NCBI RefSeq assembly: GCF_021018895.1
Contig: NC_079380.1
Location: 4,936,236 to 5,000,235, forward strand
Length of the DNA stretch: 64,000 nucleotides
From: Seriola aureovittata
Lineage: Eukaryota; Chordata; Actinopteri; Carangiformes; Carangidae
Reading direction: 5' to 3'
Shown here in pieces: positions 36,201 to 47,342 of the stretch (the stretch's first letter is position 1; each line of letters begins with the position of its first letter). The position numbers and the translations under genes are program-made. The notes below the pieces were generated by a model. The model did not search any database, was not told where the DNA came from, and saw only the letters and a list, made by a program, of their open reading frames with translations.

Positions 36201-37145
36201 GAGCTGGATTTCATTATAAAAAAAGAGAAAAACATAAAAATACTAAAAACTGCAAGCTAAAACACTAGAAAGTGAACTTAACTATTTAATAATGTATGTA
36301 TGCAATAGAATTAATTCCCTTCCAGCCTCCTCTCCAGTGAGTTAGAGGTCTGGCATTAAGTGACTTTGTCGTGTCCTTAATTACCGCGGGAAATAAAGAT
36401 CACCAAATCCGAGCCCAAGTGACGCAGATGCCCAGGTTATAAATTTGTATAATCTATAACTCTGTTGGCCCAGATTGTCATTAAGACATGCTCTTATGCA
36501 CTCATTGTATTAATGGCTAAATCGAAAGCGTGACTAGATACCTGAAAAGGATTTTAAGCAATCTTCATGATCAGCATTAATGCAGGGGTCCAAGGAGGTC
36601 AGGTCCAAAAGGTCTTTAAAGCCAAACTTGAAGATTTGAATAGAGGGGAATCAGTTTTGCTCCCTGCTGAAAGGAAGCAGCAGCCTGCTGCGACGTCCTT
36701 CTGTGCTGCAGCTTTCACAAAAAAGGGAGGAAAATGCTTCCAAAAACAAATGGATCCTTATTACTTTTCATGTGTTCTCTTTTTACCTGTTTCCACTGTT
36801 ATTCTATTTTCACATGCCTGCAGGCCTTGATTTGATTCATGTGCTGTTTTTTATGTTTTCTACGGAACCAAGGCAGTGCAGGTATTGCTGGCCACTGGGG
36901 TTCTTTAATAAATGAATAAACAACAACTTGCAGCTTCACATAAGCCTAGAGAAGAAGAAAACAAAAAGTTCCATAAGGCTTTAATCAATACGTCAGAGTG
37001 TTAGCAGTGAGACGGAGGAATATAGTGAATATAACAGGACCAGCAAGTGCACATTCACATAGTCCTTGGCATGAGCTAGTTACAACTGTGAAACATGAAA
37101 TTAAACAAGACACCTGTGTCCACACCCATGTTAGCTTCTCTCAAT
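33266..37145. other. Intergenic; hairpin at 34.55 kb and a possible conserved element at 36.35 kb
   Basis: No gene is seen. The segment at 36345-36560 (ATTAAGTGACTTTGTCGTG, ATTACCGCGGGAAATAAAG, GTCATTAAGACATGCTC) is unique and rich in TAAT and homeodomain-like words. It looks like a conserved noncoding element, which is a guess without alignment. Confidence 0.4.
34548..34652. repeat. Imperfect inverted repeat (foldback) with ~30-bp arms
   Basis: The left arm GGTGGCCCAGACAGGTCAAC and the inverse of the right arm (GGTGGCCCAGATGAGTCAAC) match, continuing through ACAATGCA/ACAATATGCA. The loop is about 35-40 bp. It could be a small foldback MITE. Confidence 0.75.
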
Positions 37146-37240
37146 TGAGGTACTTTATACTTTATTTGAGTAATTCCATTTCATGCCACTTTTCTAGGTA
37201 AACATTTTACGTTTTACTCCATTACATTTACTTATTTTGG
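37146..37240 (+). repeat. Fragment of teleost interspersed repeat (GAGGTACTTTATACTTTATTTG)
   Basis: It reads TTGAGGTACTTTATAC, TTGAGTAATTCCATTTCATG, CCACTTTTCT and TTACTCCATTACATTTACTT. This looks like the middle of the family whose ends may lie at 1977 and 47342. Confidence 0.65.
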
Positions 37241-39479
37241 TCAACATTTTTTTCTTTTTCTCCATCAGTCACCAGCTACAACTTGTGTAAGGGCAGAAAT
37301 GTTGGAGTGCTGTGGGATGAGTTACAAGGACTCCAAAAAAACTCCTAAACCAGGAGGCTGCTATTTTTACACTCTGTTCTATTGCAAGGGCTTACATTAT
37401 GTCCTTATGAATGGAGGTCAGGTCCTCTGCTCACAGTAAGGCTCTTCGTTTAACTGCTGTATTAAAAGGGCTGCACTGGCTAGAATTATGTGACAGGTGT
37501 GGAAAATGAACGGCTTTTACTTTATTGCTAAACACACAAAACAAACTTGTGATTAAAGAGCACTTATGTGCAGTCTTTGTTGGTTTTGTTCAGAGTAGGA
37601 AAGATTCTGGGATATCTTGTTTTAAGTTGTTAAGAGATTGCAGGTGTATTATCTGGAAATGCATCTTGTGCTGCAGTTTGCTTACAAATTGGGGGAAAAA
37701 ACATTATATTTCACACAAAACAGTCCTTACAAATGGTTTCTCATTAAGGAAAAAGTCTGGAGCCTCTTCCCAAACCCGACGTCTCAGCTGTTGCCTGCAA
37801 TCACCAGCTAATTGTAGCACAGCCTCTGTGCTATTAGCCCTCCGTGGCCAGGCTCGCCATTAGCTGATTACTGCACACCCACTATCTTATTAATGTAAAT
37901 CCCTGAAAGAAAATATGGCCAAGGCACAATATTTATTTTGCAGGCAATTCACACGGTACACAGCCTCAGTTGGCTTCAATGCTTTATAGACATTTTTAAT
38001 GAGTCTTAACCAACCACCAAAGAGGACGATTTATTATTCCATCCTCCTGCCTGCTTAAATGAATAAATAAATAGATAAATAAATTTAAAAAAAGGAGCAA
38101 ATTAAAAGAAAAAAAAAGTTTTTTGCAGCAGGAGGAGGTACCTGCTGAGGTGAATATGCTGCATTTTAATTTAGTGTTTGGGAGCAGAGGTAATCCATCT
38201 ATGTTTGTATCTCAACAAATATAATTTAGACCCCGCACTTATCTTGTCTGCACCAGGTGATATACAATACTCCTCCCTTTGTTGACTCTTTTGTTATAAA
38301 TTAATCAGTGAGCTTGTCCCATTTCTCATTATGTGGCCTCGGCGGTTTGGTTTGACTGCAGCTGTACTGCATCCTTAGCAAAAAAAGAATCATAATTGAT
38401 AACAGGGTATCTTTATTGATTTATACAGAAAGAGAATGTCTTGTTATCAGACAACCTGGGAATATTTCTACATGATAGTTCTTGTTTATCATTTGCATCT
38501 CAACAGTCTCTGTTCTTACTGAGAATTTCTGAGAACATACTGTACATTTACTGACTTAAGACCAGTGAAGACGTCCGCTGTCACCTCAGCAGCTCTTGGC
38601 GAAGCCCTCATCCTGGTCTCATGCTGCCTGGGCACCTGCCAATATGTCCTCATTTAAGAAATCGCCTGGGCTGACAAATGGCAAGCCGTGGCTAACAGAG
38701 TGCCGGCCGCCTGTAGGGTCGACGGAGAGGTGCTCAATCTGGTGTGACAAAATTACATCTCGTGTCGGCCGGTGGGATGAGAGTAGGGGCCTGCAGATGA
38801 CAAACCGCCAAATCACAGCATTGCCGCTGCAAAATCCCTCCCTGCTGCATCCTAACTGGGTTATCTCCCCGTCTCATTCTCTAACAGTGTTATCTGATTT
38901 GCTGCAATGCTTTCCCAGAAATAAGAAAAAAAAGTATGCAGCTAAGGGGCGGAGATCTTTTCAAATCAATACCAAATCAATACGGCAAAGTTCCTTTATA
39001 TTCTTGTGTGAAAAGAGACTGTTTTCTGCAGAGTAGTCTGGGCCTCATCTGCCTGAAGCAATCACACACTCAAATTAGGAGCCATAATAGATTGATGCCT
39101 GTTTAATTAGCTTTGCATAATAAATTAATTTGACCTTCCAAAAATAGTACATGCTCAGCAATAAATTTGATATTTAACTGAACCTAAACAATTCAAACTA
39201 TTATTTTTATATCACTTTAACCTCTGGTGAAGGATTTCTTTGCTTCTTCAGAGGGACAGGGGGATATCTGGGGCAGGGTATTCCTGTGGAGGGGGTAGTA
39301 ACCTCTCTGTCGTCAAAATGAGCTAAATTTGGAGACATGTTAATTTTGGACTCTCCCCTTGTCTAGTGGATGGGGTTGATTAATGTGGCTCCTTGTCACA
39401 GTGAGCTGGCAGAACCAGGACAGTCTGCGCTCCCCCCTCTCCTGTGACTGCAGGCTTTTGGTTTTTTTTTTCCCTCGTC
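37241..39479. other. Intergenic; possible regulatory stretch at 38600-38890
   Basis: No gene is seen. At 38.60-38.89 kb the sequence is GC-rich and unique (GTGCCGGCCGCCTGTAGGG, CTCGTGTCGGCCGGTGGGA) within AT-rich flanks. Both strands have moderate-length open frames, but neither resembles a protein I know. A conserved element is possible. Confidence 0.35.
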
Positions 39480-40370
39480 ATGACAATAGCAACAAAGATA
39501 TGAATGACAACATCTGGGCTGTGTGTAACACAACTCAGCCTCCTCCATGTTTCACAGTGGGGACGGTGTTCTTTTTATTGAAATCTTCTCTGAACATAGA
39601 GCCAATGTGACTCAACAGAAAGCTCTAATTTTGGACTTTCTCCTAGAAGCATCGTGGCTTGTCAACATGCATTTTCAGCAGACACCAGTTGGGCTTTTAA
39701 TGTTTCTCTTTCAAAAGTGGGTCCTCCTGGGTCTCCATCCATGGAGCCCACTTTCATTCTGCAAGCAGTGCATAGTTCAACTGTTGTACCTTGATCTCGG
39801 AGGTCAGCTTGTGACTGTTTCGAAGTTTCCTTGGTTCCTTTTCCACCATTCAGTCTGAGATCAATAATAATATCAGCAGTTGTAGTCACTCGAACATCAA
39901 GCTGCTTGGAGATGGTCTTGTAGCCTTTACCTTGACCATTCTTGGCAAATATTTTGTTCCTTATCTCCTCAGACAGCTTTCTGCTTTTCTTCCTGTTGTC
40001 CATGTTCAGTGTGGTGCACACAACGATACCAAACAAGCTGAACAGCTGATTTAAGATTGAAGACACCTGTGATACTGATTGAAAATGATAGTTTACTTGA
40101 AATAGCACTACGATTACTAATTCATCACCACTTCTAATGGGTACCAATCACCATCAATCATTCTGTCCAGGCTATTTTAGAAGGTCTTTGTAGAATAATC
40201 AAGAATCCAGCGGTTTTCACACCTTCTTTGTTTCTTTGTTATTCTTGTGGTAAAGTAAAGGCAGGTGTGCATGACAAAAGAGCTTTTAATTTCAACACCT
40301 TCCTGGAAGAACCGAGTATTGTTTAATTGAGGTGTAAGGGTACCTACACTTTTAGCCTTCACAATACCCC
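39480..40370 (-). mobile_element. Tc1/mariner transposon relic, degraded transposase
   Basis: The minus strand encodes MDNRKKSRKLSEEIRNKI then NGQGKGYKTISKQLDV, the N-terminal helix-turn-helix of a Tc1 transposase. Remnants follow (KETSKQSQADLRDQGTTVE; GSMDGDPGGPTFERETLKA). After stops and frameshifts comes NTVPTVKHGGG, the segment normally before WGCF. The spacing is shorter than in intact elements, so internal deletions are present. The C-terminal third is missing. A terminal-repeat-like ACCTACACTTTTAG lies near 40340. Confidence 0.9.
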
Positions 40371-40394
40371 AGAGACCCCAGAGACCCCAGAGAC
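40367..40394. repeat. 9-bp tandem repeat (CCCCAGAGA)3
   Basis: Three direct copies of ACCCCAGAG-like units border the Tc1 relic. They may be a slippage product at its edge. Confidence 0.9.
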
Positions 40395-42104
40395 TTCAGT
40401 CCTGAACCTTGGAAACTGAATGCCTTAAAAATGAGTTACTGAAATGCTGTGAACATTTGAAGTGACTTTTTTTCTTTTACTTTTACTTTATTTGTACTAA
40501 GCTGACAAACAATTCACAATGTGTCTCGTTTACTAAGAAACACACAATGTGATACAATAAAGATCCCCTCCGATGAAAATCAAGTGTTTATCCTTGTTAA
40601 CGTGTCGACATGGTGTTTTCTATGTAATACAAGACATATGATGAGAGAAATAAGCAGTCAATGCCATGATTGTGCTTTGACTGGTTCACTGCAGTTCCAA
40701 GATGAAAAAGTCTCATAAAAACAGATTCAGGGTTTTCATACGTGACAAACCCAAGGAACAAATCCTGTCAACTTGTGGGGGTGGGGCAAACTAAACCTGA
40801 AATCTTGTCAGTACAGAGAGATAGAGTTTGCATTAGCATGACCGATAACACTGTGTCAGCCACTGCCAGTTACAAGCTAACAAACAGCATAAACATATTA
40901 AAGATGCTAACTACACTAAGCTTGATACTCTCTGCTCTTTCACTTGTCAGCCTGGAGCAAGCACAATGCCTGATCCAGATTTCTCAAGGAGGAAGTAAGA
41001 GTAGATGAGCCTGATTTTTTTTCACTTTTAATGTGACAAAACCATATTAAACAAAATATGAATCATAGTTTAAAACATGTCTGGAGGAACAAAATATTAT
41101 TTAAAACAACATGTTTTAATGTCTCAGAGGAGACTGAGACACTCGGAAGCTGAGATTTATTGAATATTGATTTAGTAAATATTGAATTTTGGTCTATATT
41201 GTTCTTCATCTTGGGACAAACAGGCTTCCATACATTCATGCATTACTGAAATACGTTGAAACAACAACATATGCCTACTACACTAGATAGAAACATGTAT
41301 CAAACATATGTAAAATCAAACTGAATTCATCTGTTGGCTCCTTTTTCCTGCCATCTATAAGATCATATGTGCAAAACCCTTTTTTACAGCAGTTATAAAA
41401 ATGTAGGTTTTAATAGGTTTACTACCTTTTGTATGGCTGCACAGCAACATTTCACTGTTACCTTTCCTTATCTGTCTCAAGTATTGGTCTGTAATTCTGC
41501 TCGGCCCGGGAGTGCCAGAGTGCTGCTTACTCAGTGTATTATGTGAGGAGAATAAACAACGCCGCCCCAAGACAGCAGTTAGATGACTAGCACAATGCTA
41601 ACAAACCGAAGGTAAACACAAGCCTGCCTGTGTGAACACCTGCTCATAGAGATTAATGTGGGCACCGGGGCCAGTAAAAAACATCATTATCATTCAGTCT
41701 TATTCAGTTGGCTCTGTAATACAAGGTCAGGCCAGATGTTCTGTGGACAGAAGGCAGCTTATCAATACTGTTGCATTCTCATTATTAGGCAGAAATGTGG
41801 TGTATGCACACAGACATACACATATACAAGGCCTGTTCTCAGACAGACAACTCAATATTAAAGTTTGTTTGTTTTTTTTACTTTATTTTTTTATTTTGTA
41901 GAGAACAATTAACTCATCTTTCCAATTATAAATCATTTAATTCCAATTATTCCTCTTCATTTCAGAGCAAACAGCTGCTCAGGTCAACGAGGATGATTAC
42001 AACTGTAACAACAAAGTGAGAAAAAAAAACACATTTGTTAATAACAAGCTACAGTCAAAAGAGGACGATTCTACAGACATCTGTTGGTGCAAGACTCATG
42101 ATCT
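40395..42104. other. Intergenic, nothing recognised
   Basis: AT-rich unique sequence. Short frames on both strands have no family resemblance. Confidence 0.45.
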
Positions 42105-42345
42105 GCAACAGTGACTTCTCTGGTTTGGATGGTGGATGGTGGTCTGAAGTTTAGGGGTTTGACTCATTCAGTCTGGGTCATGGAAGTGAAGAAGTGCATA
42201 CCCTTTCCTCGTTACCACTGCTGAGGTGCCCTTGCGCAAGTCATTAACATCATTTCACCAGTGCATCTGCTCACTGTCCAGCAGATTAGACTTGTATTGT
42301 AGTGTAAAGCGTCTTTTTGAATAATGCAGGCTATAGAATTTACCA
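42105..42345 (+). repeat. Teleost interspersed repeat with GCTGAGGTGCCCTTG block
   Basis: The order ACCACTGCTGAGGTGCCCTT, GCGCAAGTCATTAAC and TGTAGTGTAAAGCGTCTTTT matches a frequent fish SINE-like repeat (usual form: CTGAGGTGCCCTTGAGCAAG then GTAAAGCGCTTTGAG). The copy is diverged. Confidence 0.6.
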
Positions 42346-42354
42346 GAATTCATT

Positions 42355-42660
42355 ATTACATACAGATTTTTGGGGTCAAAGGTCAATTACGTGGTGACTT
42401 CACAAAACACGGTTTTGGTCTTGTGAATGCAATATCTCTGTAACACCTAGAGGGAATTTCTTCAAATTTGGTACAAACGTTCACTTGGACTAAAGGACAA
42501 ACTGATTAGATTTGGGTGGTCAATGGTCAAAGGTCAAAGGTCAAGGTCACGGTAACCACAGAAAACATTTTTTAGCCATTACTCAAGACACAATTATGAC
42601 AAAATTACACACAGATGGTCAATAATTTATATGACTCTGGATTAACAGCGATGTAAACTG
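42355..42660 (+). repeat. Interspersed repeat with GGTCAAAGGTCA array
   Basis: The blocks AATATCTCTGTAACACC, TTCAAATTTGGTACAAACGT, TCACTTGGACTAAAGGA, GGTCAAGGTCAC and ATTACTCAAGACACAATTAT are in the order seen in a common unclassified fish repeat. It carries several AGGTCA words close together (see findings). Confidence 0.65.
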
Positions 42661-43178
42661 AAACTAGTCTAAGTAGCAGAGGCATACAACGTTGAGGCAT
42701 TAATTCTAGTTCTTGTTGTAATCTAACATCCTGGTGAAGCCAAGCAGACACTGAGCAGTTTTAATGAGCTTGTTTGTTGTGTTAACTCACACTACGACCA
42801 GGACTTTGACTCGTACGCTCACAGTCATAAGTAAAGAAGATAACTGTGTCCTCAACCATGTTGACAAAAAGAGAGAGCGTTACTTTCTACTATTGCACTG
42901 TGAGCGGAAAGTAAGAAGAAGAAAAGACAAATATAGAGCCACAGATATAGACAAAAAGATCTGTCTGTTCTGAGTCAAGAGTTTTAGCCACAACACGTAA
43001 AATACTACTCCAGTATTATTAAGACAAGCTCACTACAGTTTATAACAGATTTACTGACAGCAGCCCTGTGGGACATTGGACCGTGGCACTGTTTAAACTG
43101 CAAGAATGATGACCAAAGTTTCCAGAAACCCAGCCAACAGCCAGATTATTTATCGTTCAGGCTATTAATCAGGCACTG

Positions 43179-43212
<34 letters not shown>

Positions 43213-45149
43213 AAACCAGAGCCTATCTGGTAGAAATTCAGCCTAATTCTAAATTTAGTCAGGGCCTACCGATTTGGGGTGAGTCAGGCTGAATCCATTC
43301 TGTGTCTGCCTGGAACTACAGATCTGTACAGCATTACTGCAGAGCATTATCTTAAGAGCATCCTTGATGTTCACTGTGATGGATTAATCTATTTCAACCA
43401 AGCACCTTGTCTCTCAAACTTAAGAAACCAGTGGATCGCAGGTGTGGTTATTTACAGGTGCACTATGCGGGATATTTATATGAAATTACACCTCATATTC
43501 AAGCTGAGAGGTCCATCTCATCTTCTTCCTTTGGAATAAGATGTGTAGATTCACCTTATTTGCACAGATGAGTGACATTTCTGAATTACTTAATTGCACT
43601 GGTACCCACTGTGATACATGGAAAGACCAAATTACTAGCACACGCAACAGCCAAGACCCTTTGCACCAAAGAGCAGCTGCAAAGTGAGTACTGATGTCTG
43701 TGCGGTAAAGGATCTATATGGGATCAAGGGGAGTAAAGACACCTGTTTAAGACAGACAGCACTCCTATCTTTTTCAACAAGTCCTCCATCAGCGTCACTC
43801 TGACGTGTGATTTGGCTGGCTGGGATCCTGCGTGGCAACCTCATCCATCTTTATCGCTGCTCTGGGAAGCACGCAGTGATGGGCGTCGGATGACAGGCGC
43901 AATAGAGCTGCCGGCTTTATCTATCGCCGTGCCTTCTCAGCTTCACCCTCTGAGAGCTTTGAAGGGCAGCTTCCGCAGACTGATAGCAGAGAGATGAATC
44001 AGGGATGAGGGCCCAGAGGCTGTTCCCCACCACCTACACCATTATTCCATTCCCAACTTCATTCATAGTATTCATGTACGGGGACGCTGCTGCCTTGATG
44101 CGTCTGGAGTCGCTGGAGTGAGGAAGGAGCCTGTTAAGCGTGTCTTCGCAGGTAGAAGCACAAACAAGTAGGGATACATTTTTAACCAGAGGAAAATAAA
44201 GGAGGAGGTCTCAAACATCTCATGTTTACAATGGAGGTTTTGTCTTAGTGTGCCACACAGCTCCCAGAGCACCAGACAGGAAAACACCTTGATTTATTTA
44301 ACAGCAGTCTACATTCAACTGACAGATGGAAGGTTTAATGACATCTCATGTTTTGAGTAACTGAAATGATTTATTTATTGTGTTCTGACATGCACATTAG
44401 CTTTCATTTTTGTAAATCTATCAGCACTTTGTGTTTTGTTTTTTTTGTTGACATTTTGTTAACTATGTAATTCTTCACCCACATTCAAGCTACTACAAGT
44501 CGTCAAACATGCTGATGAAACATAAAGGACGACCCACTCAACCTCCACCCACCATCTAAATATGTATAATAAAAATCCACACAGTAAAGTGAGACAGTTC
44601 AACTGCAGCTATTAAGATATGCAGCTTAATTATGAATGAGCTATGTGTGGGCGTAATAAGCACGGCTAATACAATGGCTCTTTGCACAATATGTGCCTCA
44701 GTGTATAAATTAGTGCCAGTTTAAAAAGAAAAAGGGGAAACACACCACATTACACTTTAATTATGAAGAAATAATTACATTATATTGCTTCAGGTCACAG
44801 GTTGGTCTTTCATTGGTTTAAGTTATAAAATCTCATGTGGAGTTGGGTTTGGAAGTACAAGCGACTGAGCCACGGAGGGTTTGGAGTTGGGCTTCATTAG
44901 TACTTTATTAACATTTCCAAATCCATTGCATCAAATCACAGAGTTCTTCAACTTTATTGCTAAAAAAAGATTATCATTATCTTCCAAAAAGACCAGTATG
45001 AGAGTTTTCTGATCTGATGTTTTGTCTGGGCTTTAAAAAATCCACTACCAATAACTGTTAAAAGATTATAAATATAACTGTTTCCTGATCACCCATTGCT
45101 ATGGTTAAAATTTGGTTTAGGCAAAGGTTAATGATAAAGGTTAGGAAAA
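42661..45149. other. Intergenic; poly-C run and possible regulatory stretch at 43.80-44.01 kb
   Basis: No gene is seen. At 43.80-44.01 kb the sequence is unique and GC-balanced (CTTTATCTATCGCCGTGCC, GAGAGATGAATCAGGGATG) and could be a conserved element. The end, 45110-45150, carries a GTTTAGGCAAAGGTTA-type fish repeat fragment. Confidence 0.4.
43182..43210. repeat. (C)29 homopolymer
   Basis: 29 consecutive C on the plus strand. Length is prone to assembly error, and the G-rich complement can form quadruplexes. Confidence 0.97.
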
Positions 45150-45558
45150 GAATATAAGTTTGTAAGTTTTGCTATTGCTACATAGCTGACGTTAACATTA
45201 ACAGCTGTTTATTTACCAGTCAAGAAGAAACGTTTTGAGTTCAGCATCAAACTTCATTCCTTTACTCGCCAAGAGCTGTCTCCAGTGGTTGACAGCAACC
45301 CTCAATTTCACTTTTTTTCTTCTACTGACGTTAGCATGCTAACCCCCGGTCCAGCTGATCATCTTTTCACTTTCTGATACCGAGTCACTGTAGCATCCAG
45401 TCTGCCTTCAAGAAGTAGTGCTGCTCAGAAGACGTATTATAACCTCTTGTCTTGTGAATGCAACAAAGGCTGAAGCTCTTTGCAAGGCTGGTAATTAAAC
45501 AGCTATTAATGCTAATGCTGACTGTGTAGCAATAGCAAAACTCACAAATAGCTCCTTT
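45150..45558 (-). mobile_element. MITE family copy B, about 405 bp with TIRs
   Basis: The left end TTTGTAAGTTTTGCTATTGC and the right end GCAATAGCAAAACTCACAAA (then TAGCTCC) are near-perfect inverted copies. On the minus strand the interior follows copy A closely, including GACTGGATGCTACAGTGACT, GTTAGCATGCTAACGTCAG and CTCTTGGCGAGTAAAGGAAT. TTTAAA borders the right end. Confidence 0.82.
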
Positions 45559-47189
45559 AAAACAAAATAAAGATGTCAAAGATCAGACCATCTGCCTAGA
45601 CCTACTTCCCAACATGTTTTTGGTGCAACAAGAAATATCACAGTTCAAAAATGTTAACATAGGTTGTTTTAGTGGTTTGAATAATAACCAATGCTTTTCT
45701 GGTGAGGACCGTAACGCCAAAAATATGTCTGCCAACAGCTCCGAAACTGTCTTAGGAACATGTAGCAACAAACCACAGAACAGTTGGCTGGGTTTGTTAA
45801 TGGTGAAGTTAGATGGTGCTCAAACCTTACAAACATAGGTGAGAGACCTTTTTAAATCATAACTTTTCAAATTAAACTAATGCACTTCAAGTAAAATAAC
45901 CCATTATCTCACACAAACACACGGGTAACACACCTACTTTAACATTCAGCCACATAATGAACTGATGGAATCCTGCACAGCTACTAGCTGTAACCTAGCA
46001 TTTGCTCTGAAGTGCTTGGGATGCCTGAAAGGGACAAATGCACAGCAGTGATGTTCCATTAACTTGCAATATCTTTACATGCTAGTGGCCTATTAAGAAA
46101 TTCACCGGTTTCATTTTCTGAGCCATTTCTCGCCAGCTATCTGTACACTTGTCAGCAAGAATTAATGTGCAAATTAAGCTTTGAAAAGTAGCTGAAGGCC
46201 TTATTCCCAGGTCTAATGCATAATGGTCTTGGGTGCATTGCAACAGAGACTCTGTGTCCAGAGCAAGCACAATCACACTGCAGCTGGTCTGTGGATGATG
46301 TAGTCTATGTCAAAATAAATGTCTTTTTTTTAACATTAGTAAACAACTTAAACATGGAAATTACCATGCTTTTAGCATTGATAAAATGACATACAAATGT
46401 GCTTTCCAATGCCTCTTAGAAAATGAAAGACATAGTATGAGGTCCCTCTACTTCTACTTCATATAATTTCAATGGAAATATGGTTCTTTTTTACTCTCTA
46501 CAAGTTTATGAGATTACATAAAATCTTAAAGATTGCTTGAGGTCAAACAGGTTGTGACTCCTTGTCACATTTAAGATGCCTGGATTGTTAGCAGTGCCAC
46601 CAAAAGTAATGTATGAGGCAAAGATGAGATTGAAATTTTCTTATAGTTTTCTTAGATATTCTCATAAGTCATAACTTTTGGGTTTTAGAATATGAAAAGT
46701 AAACAAATCTTAATTGGTATGTTTTTTTAACTAAATTTATGTCAAGAATAGATTATTTTATTCATTTTCTTTGCACCCCCTTGCACATTTACTTCAGTTA
46801 AGCTGTGGTAAGGAGGTTAGACTAGCAGTGGAGTCATATGGTTTCATACCATGAAGAGGTGGTAAGGATTATTGTGGAACTATACAGGTTGAAAACAAGT
46901 ATTTGAGGCACAATGAGACAAAATTAACACATAATATTACATACGTGCTCCAACATAAATACTATTCTGTTTTATTCCTAATCATCTCATGACCCCTCAG
47001 ACTTATCTTGTGACCCTTTAGAGGGGCCCAACCCTTTGTTGGAAACAAGTGAATTAAACTACCTAAGTGTATATACCGTAGCTTAAACTAACTCCACCTC
47101 AATCAACAGTCAAATGCTACTTGCTAAATGCTAATATTTATGATAATGTATATCATTTACCTATTATATTATATATGTGTCACAGGGGC
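45559..47189. other. Intergenic, nothing recognised
   Basis: AT-rich sequence without recognised genes. The first about 280 bp, with GGTGAGGACCGTAACGCC, may belong to another repeat next to copy B. Confidence 0.4.
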
Positions 47190-47342
47190 CACTTTTCTGC
47201 AAAACAAGTACTTTTGATACTTGAAAAAGAATTGATAATGACTGCATGTTTATTTAAGTGGTAATTTGGATGCCTTTTACTTCTATATTGTTGTGCTGGT
47301 ACTTATACTTAAGTGAAGGATTTGAATACTTTCTCTACCACT
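47190..47342 (+). repeat. 3' end of teleost repeat (ACTTAAGTGAAGGATTTGAAT)
   Basis: It ends GTACTTATACTTAAGTGAAG, GATTTGAATACTTTCTCTAC then CACTG. This matches the terminus of the common fish repeat whose other parts resemble 1977-2050 and 37146-37240. Confidence 0.65.
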
